A stretch of DNA of 64,000 nucleotides from Oasisia sp. SBJ-2009 (lineage: Eukaryota; Annelida; Polychaeta; Sabellida; Siboglinidae): assembly GCA_964017155.1 (NCBI GenBank), contig OZ024854.1, positions 47,773,923-47,837,922 on the forward strand, read 5' to 3'. Below the pieces are notes generated by a model that had not been told where the DNA came from, did not search any database, and saw only the letters and a program-made list of their open reading frames with translations. Of the stretch, positions 43,432 through 54,401 are shown one piece after another. Numbering within the stretch: position 1 is the first letter of the stretch; every line of letters starts with the position of its first letter. The position numbers and the translations under genes are program-made.

Positions 43432-43723
43432 CTATTTTTATTATATATATATTATGTATATAAAATTATATATGCATTGTTGTGTACGTACAAACATGTG
43501 TGGACAGATGTAATGCATATGATGTGTATAAACAGGTGTATTTTATGTACAGCACAGGGATGGGATGTCTTAGATGTTCACACATCACATAACATACTTT
43601 GTCAATGCTACCCCTGACGCTGTGCATTTTATTTATTTATAAGTTCACAATACAACATAATGTCTCACTTCGCCCATGTAATGGTGGGTGACTGCTGAAC
43701 TATAACGTTAATGTTGTTTCCAG

Positions 43724-43815
43724 ATTGTCCCGACCCGTGGCTGCAGTTTGACAGCCAGTGCTACAAGTTCCAGCTCTACCCCGCATACCTAACGAATGCT
43801 GCCAAAGAGTGCCAA
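43724..43815 (+). CDS. C-type lectin exon 1, version B
   Basis: 92 bp between tttccag and gtaagt, phase 1 to phase 0. It encodes DCPDPWLQFDSQCYKFQLYP and ends NAAKECQ. The upstream intron, from tgtgcattttatttattt onward, is duplicated before exon A. It reads closer to usual CTLD sequences (Cys-Tyr-Lys-Phe) than version A. Confidence 0.8.
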
Positions 43816-46416
43816 GTAAGTCACCTGTAGAAATGGTGTTGCCTATCATACATTGGGCACTTGTGTAGAATTCGGACCCACTTCAATTTTGTCGTTACTA
43901 ACTGTATCTTTGCCAACATTTGGTACTGCACTTTGTAATTTAATTATTCAGCATCATCTCACGCATATTTGCGTTTTATAAACAGTGCATTTTAGCAGAC
44001 TTAACTTTACTATAATATAGTTATAACGGCACACTTCAGGTTGGTCCGAATGCTACACAAGTGCAATAATTTAACCTATGGACAACATTGATTGCTATTT
44101 GACAAACATAAATTGTATCTCTTGTCCAAATTGGCAAAATGTTATCACGATGACAATTTTCCTGAACTATTGTTTAACCTCTTAAGCCACGCGTTTCAGA
44201 GGGCCTCAACACTATAATTAAACATGGGTTCACATAATGAACCGTATTGTAAAAACTGTTCATCATAATTATATAAAAGTGTACATTATCTGAACCAGAA
44301 AAAATGTGTCTATATATCGGTGGACAAATCATTGTTGTATGACTAATTGAAAATAATTAGTGTATAAGTTACAAATAACAAAAAATCCAAGATGGCCGAC
44401 AATAAATATGAAAATAAATTTTGCTTTGTTGATTCTTCCACAATTATAAGCAATTATAGTCATAGTTATTATTGTTGCAAGATAAAATGTGTTTTCTATG
44501 AGTAACAAAGAAAAGATTCACTCATAAATTGGTATTCTATATTATGTCACCTAAGAAATTAGTCCTGTTTTTCTCAAATCAGGAGTGAAATAGTACAAAC
44601 ACCAAATGTCACTGCCACCACAAGTACTATGTGGAATATAGCACATGCAAGTACAAAACAAAATGTCATTGTATGAAATCAGAATACATTTGTTGCCTAC
44701 ATTATACCATCAAAATTAGTGTTGTGTGACTACAAAGCACATTAAAAATACCCTGTAATCAGAATATTATTTACATCAAAAATCCAGACCGAAAAATGGC
44801 CAATACACGAAAACGAGTTTTATTTTGTGGCTAATGCACATTTATTTGACAGCTCAGAACAGACAGAACTATCGTCGATGTCAACCACGACTGTCAACAA
44901 CATAGCTGCTGCTTTTCATATTTTCATAACGAATAGTGAAACATCTACGATCCACTACTGATTTGATTTTGCTAGAAAGTACCAATTTACTCGATTAATA
45001 TATGTAAAGTTGGTGTCAAACTGTCAGCAAATCCCCAGTCTACATCCGGGTATAATAATATACCGCGACAAACAAACACTTGTGTATTCATGAGTGCCTC
45101 ACTGATCACAACTCTGGAGGCTAGGTGGCCTGCTAGGAACAATGGCTAATTGATAATTGTGTAATGGTGACTGCCCAATGTCACACACTGAAGACCAGGT
45201 GGCCTGCTTGGAAAGCATACCTATTTGGTATTCCATTATGCAGAGTTTAATTAATCAATTCATTCAATTTACTTCAAAACACACAACACGAAAAACAAAA
45301 GAAAACAAGTCAAGCAAATAAATACTTAGTAATAAGTCATGTGGTATGATATACAGTCATAAAGAAATATGCTTTTAAAACGAGTACACGTGAAGTTATA
45401 CGCTCACGCACTGTTGATTTATTTTCTGTATATGCAAGTTTTGTTATGTTGATGCTTATTTTATTATCTTTAAAATTGTATGACTGGTTTATTGTCATCT
45501 GTAGGTGACAAACATATAATATAAACATTCTGAACACATATTATAATGAAATACTATGCACGGTATTGATATAGACCTGCCACATGATATGGGTTACCCG
45601 CATCCGATACGGATTTTGGCGTTTTTTTAAAGTGTTACGGCCGTGCTCCGTTTTGTTAGGGATTTTAGCAAAATATATGGGAAAATGAATTTTAATCACA
45701 TAAAGTCCTTGTCCTCACGAAACTATACAGTATAACGGAATAATCGTTTATTGTTAGTGACTAAGTAAATCGATTCGAAGCGAACGAACTAAACCACCGA
45801 TTAGTTTATTCTAGCGTGCAGAAAATGGCGCGCTCGTATATTTTAGTTATGAAAACGGCGGCAGGTGGCTCAACGGCTGGGAATGGTGCAATCTGCTAGG
45901 CTCCGCTGCCGATCTCCAATTGCGCCATAGGCGAAACAGCTTGCTATTTCGCGAAAATAAAATATTCTTCGACAAATTAGCGAAATGTTATTTTAGTTGT
46001 TATTTGTGCATTAGTAAATGACTGCATTATTTCCTGCCCGCCTCCTTTGAAATTGCCTAAACGATCGGACGTCAAACCCACCCAAATAACTAGTCAGCGT
46101 GTCGTTAATTCCTTCAGTTAGCCAAGTTCACATACAATAGCAGGGCTTAATTCAATCACGTATAATGTCTGGACAATGTAAACGTGTTTGACCTATTGTT
46201 GACACACCAGTTATAAGTTTGATAAGAGTACAACGCCGTACCTGACAGATTCCCTACTATCGCTCAGTCTCTTGCAAATTATAATGTTTCTGTAGATGTT
46301 CCCATTGATTAGTTACACCTGCCATTCAGCCTGTCTTCAGCCAGATCAGAGCACGGCAGCCAGGTGAAACAATAAGATGTAATGTTGGACATTACATTTA
46401 GTTCTTTTCTTTTCAG
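43816..46416. other. Intron of the contactin-like gene
   Basis: 2.6 kb, AT-rich, no exon recognised. The block caggtggctcaacggctggg near 45863 is loosely tRNA-like but too weak to call. Confidence 0.5.
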
Positions 46417-46502
46417 GCAGATGGAGCCACCCTCGTCAGCGTAAACAGTCATGCGGAACATAATTTCATCGTAGATTGGCTAACAAACCACCAGGTGGAG
46501 CC
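46417..46502 (+). CDS. C-type lectin exon 2
   Basis: Entered after tttcag and leaving before gtaggt, phase 0 to phase 2. It encodes ADGATLVSVNSHAEHNFIVD followed by WLTNHQVEP. The GATLVSVNSHAEHNFI segment is the conserved second helix and strand of the C-type lectin fold. The donor at 46503 was chosen because only this phase joins in frame to the next exon. Confidence 0.85.
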
Positions 46503-46899
46503 GTAGGTATCCCAACTTGTCTGAGAAAAACTGTCATTGTCTCCGTGGAAGAGAAGAATCTAAGAAAAAATCTAGAAGAATAAAACATATCAGTAGTTTA
46601 TAATTAAAAATATCCAGTTTGTGAAAACTGCAAATAAAAACATTTTGTGGAAAGCCGTAATAACAAATGATATCAAACTCCGATGCATACATTTTCCAAT
46701 TTGTTATTGTTTTTTGATAACATTTATAAATTAAGAAGACTGTTTGATCACTTGGGAAACAATGATTTTGCTGATGACATTGATGGCAATGTTTCTCAAC
46801 GAACCCAACGGGGTTTACATATCAAATTGGTATCATTATGTAATCTTGAAGACAACTGTTTCAGGAAGTTTCTGTCCTTATATTCGCTGTCTGTCACAG

Positions 46900-47048
46900 G
46901 CGCAAGTGGTACACAAGTGGACGCAAGTATCCGGGCAAGGAGGTAGCAGAGTGGGTGGGGGATATAACTGAGATCCAGGGCTTCCAGTTCTGGCTGTCTG
47001 ACAAGAATCGAAATAATGAATCTGGGGTCATTGTATATGACACTGATG
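46900..47048 (+). CDS. C-type lectin exon 3
   Basis: 149 bp, phase 2 to phase 1, between cacag and gtaagt. It encodes RKWYTSGRKYPGKE, an insert also characteristic of contactin lectin domains, then FQFWLSDKNRNNESG. The classical Ca-binding EPN/QPD triplet is not visible, so carbohydrate binding is doubtful. Confidence 0.85.
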
Positions 47049-47530
47049 GTAAGTAGCCATGCAGCACAGCACGCAAAACTGTCAATGTATACGAGATTAA
47101 CCCTCGTGACTTAGCACATCATTGGGACAAAATCATATTTTAATAGTAATAACAACAAGATAATTCCTATTTCACCAGAATCCTTGGCAACCAAGATTCG
47201 AGATGCATCAGGACAAAAGTGTTGATCAGTCTGGGAATCAATACGCAGTATTCCAGTTATCAATAGATGGATTGATATGCCAGGGAGTTATGATCGATAA
47301 ACAAAGTTACAAAGGAACGTTTTTAAAGGACAGCGGAATGTGCAGCAGTTTCAAGTGATATCACACTAGAAGGAAGCATAAGAGTTTGTGCAGCTACAGA
47401 AAAAAAACTTATTCTATGTTAGTAATTTTACTCTAGGGGCAAACACTAAACCAGAACTTGACGATCAAAGGTGTTTGGATGTTCTTACCTGGGAACTGTG
47501 TATAAGTGACATCTATCTATCCTTGATCAG
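47049..47530. other. Intron
   Basis: Nothing recognised. Confidence 0.5.
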
Positions 47531-47635
47531 GTGTCAACTGGGGCTGGTCACTAGTCGACGAGACCAAACCACGGCCGTATATCTGTGAGATCGGCCGCGC
47601 AGATATCTATCAGATCACCCAGGATAGAAATTTCG
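47531..47635 (+). CDS. C-type lectin exon 4
   Basis: 105 bp, phase 1 to phase 1. It encodes GVNWGWSLVDETKPRPYICE, the last strands of the lectin domain with the closing Cys, and a linker IGRADIYQITQDRNF leading to Ig1. Acceptor atcag and donor gtacgt are normal. Confidence 0.85.
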
Positions 47636-48111
47636 GTACGTCAGTTTGAACTAACAGGTGACATTCTGCTTCCGTGACACATGTGACTCAAGTCAGTTGA
47701 TTGAAGTAAAGTTGTCTTGTTGCATGGATAGCAGATGCTGTTTCCTCTTTGCACCAAGTGTAAGCTAAGTCTATTGGGACCACCCAAATAACTGGGCTAT
47801 GGTGGCTACCGGTATTCAGACATGAAGTTGTTCTGTTGTTTGAGAACTGAGAAGCAACAAATCAAAGTAAAAGTACAGTTCCACAATCAGCATCAGTGCA
47901 AAATATAACCGTCGAATGTGTTATGAAAAATGTAAGCCAGTCATCTGAGACTCAGTCAAAAACAGCCAGGTTAGATAGGTTTTCTTTACCGCAGTAAACA
48001 ACATTACACCCTACCCCATTTACCGTCGAGTGATGCAGTAGTTTAGACTGCAGTAAAACAATGCTGTATAAACAGAACTGTATGACACTATGCTGTGTTG
48101 CCCCGTTGCAG

Positions 48112-48305
48112 GGTATGGTGAGAATACGACAGACCCGACTAAGTTTAAGAGGGGGCCCCAGTTCACGATTGAGCCAGAGGACCAGATCTATGACAAGGAC
48201 GGCGTGAACAATTACACCGTGATGGAGTGTAGGGCGACAAGCAACCCTGATTCCACGTCCAAGTGGTACATCAGGGAGCTTGTCAGTCAGTCCTTCGCGC
48301 CACTG
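48112..48305 (+). CDS. Ig1, first exon
   Basis: 194 bp from a ttgcag acceptor, phase 1 to phase 0. It encodes KRGPQFTIEPEDQIYD, then VMECRATSNP with the first Ig Cys, and KWYIREL. The donor ctg|gtagcg at 48306 is non-ideal but is the only one that joins in frame to the second Ig1 exon, giving APL-VDSRQ. Confidence 0.7.
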
Positions 48306-48442
48306 GTAGCGTTGAATTTGTATTAGCAGGACTATTGCATTGTTAATTATAATTAACAACAGTTTTGCATTACATTAGTGAAATTTGCATTTTATTATAC
48401 TACTATTGTTTTGCTAGTCTGATCAACTTTGATGTTTGTTAA

Positions 48443-49285
48443 TGTAAGCTAGTCGAACGACGGTCTTTTGGTATTCAATACGTTTATTGAGAAAGAATAC
48501 GCTCCCAGAGGGCGGCACGCTCTGTAATAGATATATAATATCGTACAATACATAAATATAATACAATTCCAAGTACGTATCTATCAACATATTATATACA
48601 CCATATATTCTTGTGTTGTTCTATAAATCAATATATTATTACATCACTACACATTATTACACCTGTAGTAACAGTATTAATAATATAGAACAATCTAACT
48701 TGTACACGTTATAATTAAGCAATAGATATAAAGCACTACCAACAATAATGGAATACTTGTTGGTTATAATGAACAAACAATTAACGTAATACACACCCTG
48801 TAACTCTAATAACTCGCTCTCGCACCACTTGGCAGAGCCGGCGCCTATTTCTGGCAAGCCCGCTTATCTGCAATCGAACAACCAAAGGTGGTAATATATA
48901 AACGTAATATAGTCTAGAAACTCGAGTTACATAGTTGCAACAATGCACACAGTATACGACGTAATAATAGTTAGACACGATTGTCTTACGTTCGTTACAT
49001 GAGCGCAGCTTTAGAATTGGACTGCCACGCCCTAACCGGCCACGCCTATTTTACTAATGTATAAAGTATAACGAATAACGAATATAGCCGCATGATTCAA
49101 ACCAATATACTTACATGCAATATCATGTGTAACAAGAATCTAATACATACATAAAACGAATATATGAATATAACAAACCAATCTTACCAGGCCGCTGGTT
49201 ATATACTGGGTTACTGGGTACAAGTGTTGACCGGTCGCATACTGATAGTCGCCTCTGGCGACTATCAGTATCCACCAGGGTTACA
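48443..49285 (-). mobile_element. Solo LTR with TTAA target duplication
   Basis: 843 bp bounded by tgtaa and ttaca inverted ends, flanked by TTAA on both sides (48439-48442 and 49286-49289). On the minus strand a TATATAA box lies about 85 bases from the left end and AATAAA (48488-48483) lies about 45 bases from the right end, as in an LTR promoter and poly(A) signal. A hairpin with 12-bp arms (around 49242-49268) sits near the 5' end. No internal coding region, so it is a solo LTR left by recombination. It sits in the intron that splits Ig1. Confidence 0.65.
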
Positions 49286-49524
49286 TTAATGTTAGTAGTT
49301 TGTTAATGTTGATGAATTAGTTACCCCAAGTGTATCCAGGTTCATTGTGTAATGCGTGTAATCACATAAACATGTTTAAATATGCAATCTTTACATACAA
49401 TTATACTCAATCTCTTATTGAGTGTTTCCTTTGTCTGCCGATGTCACGCCACGCACCACTTCGCTGGTTGGTTCCCGGAAGGTGATACCATAAACACTCC
49501 AACTGATGCGTCAATGTTTCTCAG

Positions 49525-49669
49525 GTCGATTCCCGCCAAGCGGCAGCTTACACTCTGCTCAATGGCAAACTGCTGATCCACAACCCGAAGAGGGCCGGCA
49601 CCTATCAGTGTACGGCACAGAACAAGTTTGGGACGATACTCAGTAGAAAGGCCCAGCTCAGCTTGGGCT
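49525..49669 (+). CDS. Ig1, second exon
   Basis: 145 bp, phase 0 to phase 1, between ttctcag and gtaagt. It encodes YTLLNGKLLIHNPKRAGTYQ followed by CTAQNKFGTILSRKAQLSLG. GTYQC is the closing Cys of an Ig domain, and the LIHNPKRAGTYQC style matches contactin Ig1. Confidence 0.85.
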
Positions 49670-50125
49670 GTAAGTGTTGCTAACCATATTCATTATGTAT
49701 TACAAACATCTATGTTTCTTGATGTTATCTCCTGCAATATGTAAGTAACATAGTTTTTGTCATTGTTTCCCATATCTCACAATCACAGGTAGAACAAGCA
49801 TCCCACTTCCACTTTATGAATTTTGTACCTACTCAAGGTGGATCAAAGGCTTTGTTCACTGTGTAAGTGTATGTGTGTCTTGTGATACAGGTGTACCTTG
49901 CTCTGGGGTCACCCTGCAATTTAGGTCACCCGGAGACAAAATCAAGGATGGTCATATTAGTCAGGCTTAACTGATATGTGTTTGTTTCTATTTTGATCAC
50001 TTGCATTGTTGTTATTTGTTAGCAAATATTTCGTGTTGTATTTATCACAACCACAAACTTACTAATGCGTATGGAATGTGTACACGACATATTGTGAAGG
50101 ACACGTTTCTCTGTTTTTCCCCTAG
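49670..50125. other. Intron
   Basis: Nothing recognised. Confidence 0.5.
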
Positions 50126-50224
50126 ATCTTGGACAGTTATCCAAATCGGTCCGTGACTCAGTGGTTGTGAATAACCTTGGCGGCACGGGCATAGTATGCC
50201 TCCCAACCAAGCACGGCTCTCCAA
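50126..50224 (+). CDS. Ig2, first exon
   Basis: 99 bp, phase 1 to phase 1. It encodes LGQLSKSVRDSVVVNNLGGT, then GIVCLPTKHGSPS with the first Ig2 Cys. Acceptor cctag and donor gtaaga are acceptable. Confidence 0.75.
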
Positions 50225-50749
50225 GTAAGATGCTCTATCATTGAAGTGGATATCTTAAAACTCAACCAACCCAATTAGCATGTCACTGTTTACTGAACGT
50301 TTGTAACTTCTTACGGTTTTGAAGGGTATTTTTTTCTTTGATGGAACTGACCGTGTTATTAGAAAAGATGTGTCATAATACATAAAGTTTGAACACCATT
50401 TCTCGCTGAGCTTTCACATGCAGCAGTAAAAGATAGTTTGGTGATTTATCTGTATATTATAAATAAAACATTTCAGTAATGGCAGTTGTGGACTCAAGCA
50501 GTCGATACATGAGGGAAAGATTTGTAGTAAAATTGCTTTTTAAATTAAAACAATTGTGTACACAAGCTTAAACAGTTGATGACGTTTATAAACTCTTTTT
50601 TGCATTCCCACACAACCAGTAGAGTTTTGTTCAGGTTACGCTTACACTACTACAAATGCGACCAGAATCGTTTCAGGGGTCAGTGTGAAGCAGAACAATT
50701 GAATCTGTGAATTTCCTGTTTTATGGGTCACATATTTGATGTGTTTCAG
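50225..50749. other. Intron
   Basis: Nothing recognised. Confidence 0.5.
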
Positions 50750-50968
50750 CGATCCTCTATTCGTGGTACAAGGATAATGTGAACAACTTCATCCCCCCAG
50801 ACATCACACCGTACATCTTCATCTCACAGGTTGGCACACTCTATTTCTCTAGTGTCACAAGACAAGACGAGGGAAATTACTACTACAATGTGTCCACTCC
50901 CCAGTCGCGCTTCATCAGTGGCAGAATCAGGCACAACATGCCCATCAGACTGATAGTGAGGGACTCCC
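50750..50968 (+). CDS. Ig2, second exon, closing Cys replaced by Tyr
   Basis: 219 bp, phase 1 to phase 1. It encodes YSWYKDNVNNFIPPD, then VGTLYFSSVTRQDEGNYYYN. In contactin Ig2 the motif is normally G-N-Y-x-C. Here the Cys position is TAC (50884-50886), a Tyr, one base from TGC. The disulphide of Ig2 would be lost. Otherwise the exon is open with good splice sites. Confidence 0.8.
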
Positions 50969-50989
50969 GTGAGTTTACATTGTACTGTT

Positions 50990-52235
50990 CTTCCTCCTTG
51001 TACAGGGGTGAGGTCTAGTTCCTGCACTGTTCTTCCTCCTTGTACAAGGGTGACGTCCAGCTCCGGTAGTATGTACTGTCCTTCCTCTGGTTCCCTTGTA
51101 CTAGGGTGAGGTCTAGTTCCTGTAGTATGTACTGTTCTTCCTCCTGGTTCCCTTGTACAAGGGTGAGGTCTAGTTCCTGTAGTATGTACTGTCCTTCCTC
51201 CTGGTTCCCTTGTACAAGGGTGAGGTCTAGTTCCTGTAGTATGTACTGTTCTTCCTCCTGGTTCCCTTGTACAAGGGTGAGGTCTAGTTCCTGTAGTATG
51301 TACTGTCCTTCCTCCTGGTTCCCTTGTACAAGGGTGAGGTCTAGCTCCTGAAGTATGTACTGTCCTTCCTCCTGGTTCCCTTGTACAGGGGTGAGGTCTA
51401 GTTCCTGTAGTATGTACTGTCCTTCCTCCTGGTTCCCTTGTACAAGGGTGAGGTCTAGTTCCTGTAGTATGTACTGTCCTTCCTCCTGGTTCCCTTGTAC
51501 AAGGGTGAGGTCTAGTTCCTGTAGTATGTACTGTCCTTCCTCCTGGTTCCCTTGTAAAAGGGTGAGGTCTAGTTCCTGTAGTATGTACTGTCCTTCCTCC
51601 TGGTTCCCTTGTACAGGGGTGAGGTCTAGTTCCTGTAGTATGTACTGTCCTTCCTCCTGGTTCCCTTGTACAAGGGTGAGGTCTAGTTCCTGTAGTATGT
51701 ACTGTCCTTCCTCCTGGTTCCCTTGTACAAGGGTGAGGTCTAGTTCCTGTAGTATGTACTGTCCTTCCTCCTGGTTCCCTTGTACAAGGGTGAGGTCTAG
51801 TTCCTGTAGTATGTACTGTCCTTCCTCCTGGTTCCCTTGTACAACGGTGAGGTCTAGTTCCTGTAGTATGTACTGTCCTTCCTCCTGGTTCCCTTGTACA
51901 AAGGTGAGGTCCAGTTCCTGTAGTATGTACTGTCCTTCCTCCTGGTTCCCTTGTACAAGGGTGAGGTCTAGTTCCTGTAGTATGTACTGTCCTTCCTCCT
52001 GGTACCCGTGTACAAGGGTGAGGTCTAGTTCCTGTAGCATGTACTGTCCTTCCTCCTGGTTCCCTTGTACAACGGTGAGGTCTAGTTCCTGTATTATGTA
52101 CTGTCCTTCCTCCTGGTACCCTTGTACAACGGTGAGGTCTAGTTCCTGTAGCATGTACTGTCCTTCCTCCTAGTTCCCTTGTACAAGGGTGAGGTCCAGT
52201 TCCTGTATTATGTATTGTCCTTCCTCCTGGTTGCC
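50990..52235. repeat. 57-bp intronic minisatellite, about 21 copies
   Basis: The unit contains ctgtagtatgtactgtcctt and gggtgaggtctagttc; starts at 51106, 51163 and 51220 fix the 57-bp period. It begins about 22 bases after the Ig2 donor. As 57 is divisible by three, open frames up to 472 codons run through it on both strands; they are not genes. Every unit has a donor-like acaaggg|tgaggt block, close to the real splice donor in sequence. Confidence 0.95.
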
Positions 52236-52678
52236 TTCGCACTGCCCCCTATTAGCAGCTCCCTTCACCACTCTCCATCTTCCTCCAACTTTCTCACTGT
52301 TTCCTTCAAGCAGTCTGTTTCATTCATGTAGTCCTCTCATCTCAGTTGTCATTTTCCCTGTTTCCTGCAAGCACAACATTCCCTTTAGTTCTCTGCCCAC
52401 ATCCATCTACACTGAAATATTGCATAGTTAAACTGTGTCAGTGAGCCAACGAAGTAGAGACGAAGCACATCATGTCTGGCAGATTAAATGCATACCTGCT
52501 ATTGCAAGTGATCATTCAACTCTTTGAGATTGTATAGTTATTCTTCATCACATCGGCACTGTTCTGTGCACGAACCTGCAATTACCTTCCTCATAGAATC
52601 TACTAGTTTTATTGTATAAAGGAATTGTTGAAAATTGAAACTGTTACCGTGAGTCTGGTTCATTATCCTGTGCTTCAG
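52236..52678. other. Intron remainder
   Basis: Nothing recognised. Confidence 0.45.
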
Positions 52679-52784
52679 CCCCGAGTAAGAGGGAACCACG
52701 GATCGCTTCTGGCTTTCCCAAGATATTTCCCACCAACCCCAAGAGGGGAGATAACATCCGCGTGGAATGTTTTGCCTGGGGAAC
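52679..52784 (+). CDS. Ig3, first exon
   Basis: 106 bp, phase 1 to phase 2, between cttcag and gtgagt. It encodes PPSKREPRIASGFPKIFPTN, then GDNIRVECFAWGT with the first Ig3 Cys. The phase-2 end demands a second exon starting one base into a codon, and no intact one follows before Ig4. Confidence 0.8.
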
Positions 52785-53019
52785 GTGAGTATCTTATCTT
52801 CCTGACTATGTATTGTTTGTATGCAGGGCATTGGTTACTTGGAGAGAGTGGACAGTTTAATGACTTACTGCACATCTCTAGAAGTCGGTTTTTTAAAGTT
52901 AACTGTGTTTTTATCAAATTGAAAGTTGAATTTAGAAACTGAATTGTTACGATTACGGTTTATTGATTAATTTTCTATATTTTGAATATAGACAAAATAA
53001 TAGTGTATGTCATTGTGTC

Positions 53020-53285
53020 ATTCTGTGACTTTTTCATATAGATTTTAAATAATTGTGGTTTTTTTCTCATTTATATTGACATTAAAGGACTCTAAAAAAC
53101 TGTTTCAATTTTTTTCGTCTACTTTTCCGTGGGAAACTTCTTCAAGATGGCCGCCACCACTCACTAAAATTCTTATAAAGGCTATATCTTTGGCAATAAA
53201 CGGTACAGAAGCTTGAACCCGGATTAGTTTTTGTAAGTATGAAGAATCGAACGCAACTATTATTTTGATGAAAGAATTTAAAATA
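53020..53285 (+). repeat. Dispersed repeat family 2, copy 1
   Basis: Landmarks: gtgactttttcatatagat, ttaaataattgtg, gtgggaaa, caagatggccgcc, tttggcaataaacggtac, and attattttgatgaaa. Two further copies follow. Confidence 0.65.
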
Positions 53286-53309
53286 AAGACATAACAGCCA
53301 GAATTTCGT

Positions 53310-53590
53310 TAAAATAACCGTAAAATATATTTAGTATATGCAATTATGTAGCAAATATATGTCCAGTGACTTTTCCATGTAGATGTTAAATAATTATGTG
53401 TTTTTACACTTACATTGACCCTAAAGAACTGAACTTTTTCGTGGGAAAATTCAAGATGGTCACCGAAAGTCTTATAATCGCATATTTTTGGCAATAAACG
53501 GTATTGAAACTGGAACTCGGAGTTGTTTTATATGTTTTGAACCATGATGAATCCAATATAACCATTATTTTGATGAAAATAAAATGACGT
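53310..53590 (+). repeat. Dispersed repeat family 2, copy 2
   Basis: Same landmarks as copy 1 in the same order, with flanking tatgcaattatgtagcaaa that also occurs, inverted, beside copy 3. Confidence 0.65.
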
Positions 53591-54039
53591 TATAATAGCC
53601 ATATATGTGTTAAAATAGCCATAAAACGTAAGATCCAACATATGTCTGATCACACATTTTAAGTTTCAACATATTATACTAAACTTATTTCATGTTCATT
53701 TATTTATGTGGATATACATATGGTTCACACTCACACTTACAAAGGCATTACATTACCTAATAATGGCCCTCAGTAGTTGCACGTAACACGTTTCTCATTA
53801 TTAAGTAGTGTCAATATGTGAATGTACGAATATATGTTTTGTTAGCTTGCGTTTTGTTTTGGTAAAGTTGTACATAGATGATGTTTTGCCATTCTAAATA
53901 CGACGTAACAATAGAAAAACGTAAATAAACCCGGGCATTATTCATTTAATGTTTTTGTGATGTTTTATGAAATAGCAATTGATGATTGCATGAAATACTT
54001 TGGGAAAGATGCCTTTTTCGCTGGTATAGCTTTATTTTT

Positions 54040-54345
54040 ATTTATTTCATCAAAATAATAGTTGCATTGGATTCCTCATACTTCAGAACAAATAAAACGA
54101 CTCCGAGTTCAAGTTTCTATACAGTTTATTGCCAAAGTTATAGCGATTATAAGAATTTTGGTGACCGGTGACGGTCATCTTGAATTTTCCCATGAAAAAG
54201 TGGAAGAAAAAATGGAAATAGTTTTTCCAGTTCTTTAGGGTCAACAAGTGAAAAAACACAATTATTTAAAATCTATATGAAAAAGTCACAGAACGTGTAT
54301 TTGCTACATAACTCCGTATACTAAAATGGGTTTATTAATTTACTA
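54040..54345 (-). repeat. Dispersed repeat family 2, copy 3, inverted
   Basis: Reverse complement of copies 1 and 2 (tcatcaaaataat, tttattgccaaag, gtcatcttgaattttccca, tttaaaatctatatgaaaa). Copies 2 and 3 form an inverted pair with arms of about 280 bp and a spacer of about 450 bp. Confidence 0.65.
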
Positions 54346-54384
54346 TAATGGTCCTTATCTCATAGAGTGTTCTGCTTGTTTCAG

Positions 54385-54401
54385 GCGTGCTTAACTACGA
54401 G
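54385..54401 (+). pseudogene. Relic of the Ig3 second exon, cut by the RTE
   Basis: After a normal tttcag acceptor, 17 bases (gcgtgcttaactacgag) would read VLNYE, the expected start of the second half of Ig3 (GTP-x-x-x-Y). A one-base loss breaks the phase. The RTE 3' tail begins immediately afterwards. The assignment is inference from position and a very short match. Confidence 0.35.

Noticed and set aside
45863..45925. Second tRNA-like SINE
   Set aside because: Box-like motifs are partial and no paired structure or second copy was found.
50824..52242. 472- and 379-codon minus-strand ORFs and the plus-strand Ser/Cys-rich ORFs
   Set aside because: Produced by the 57-bp intronic minisatellite, whose length is divisible by three.
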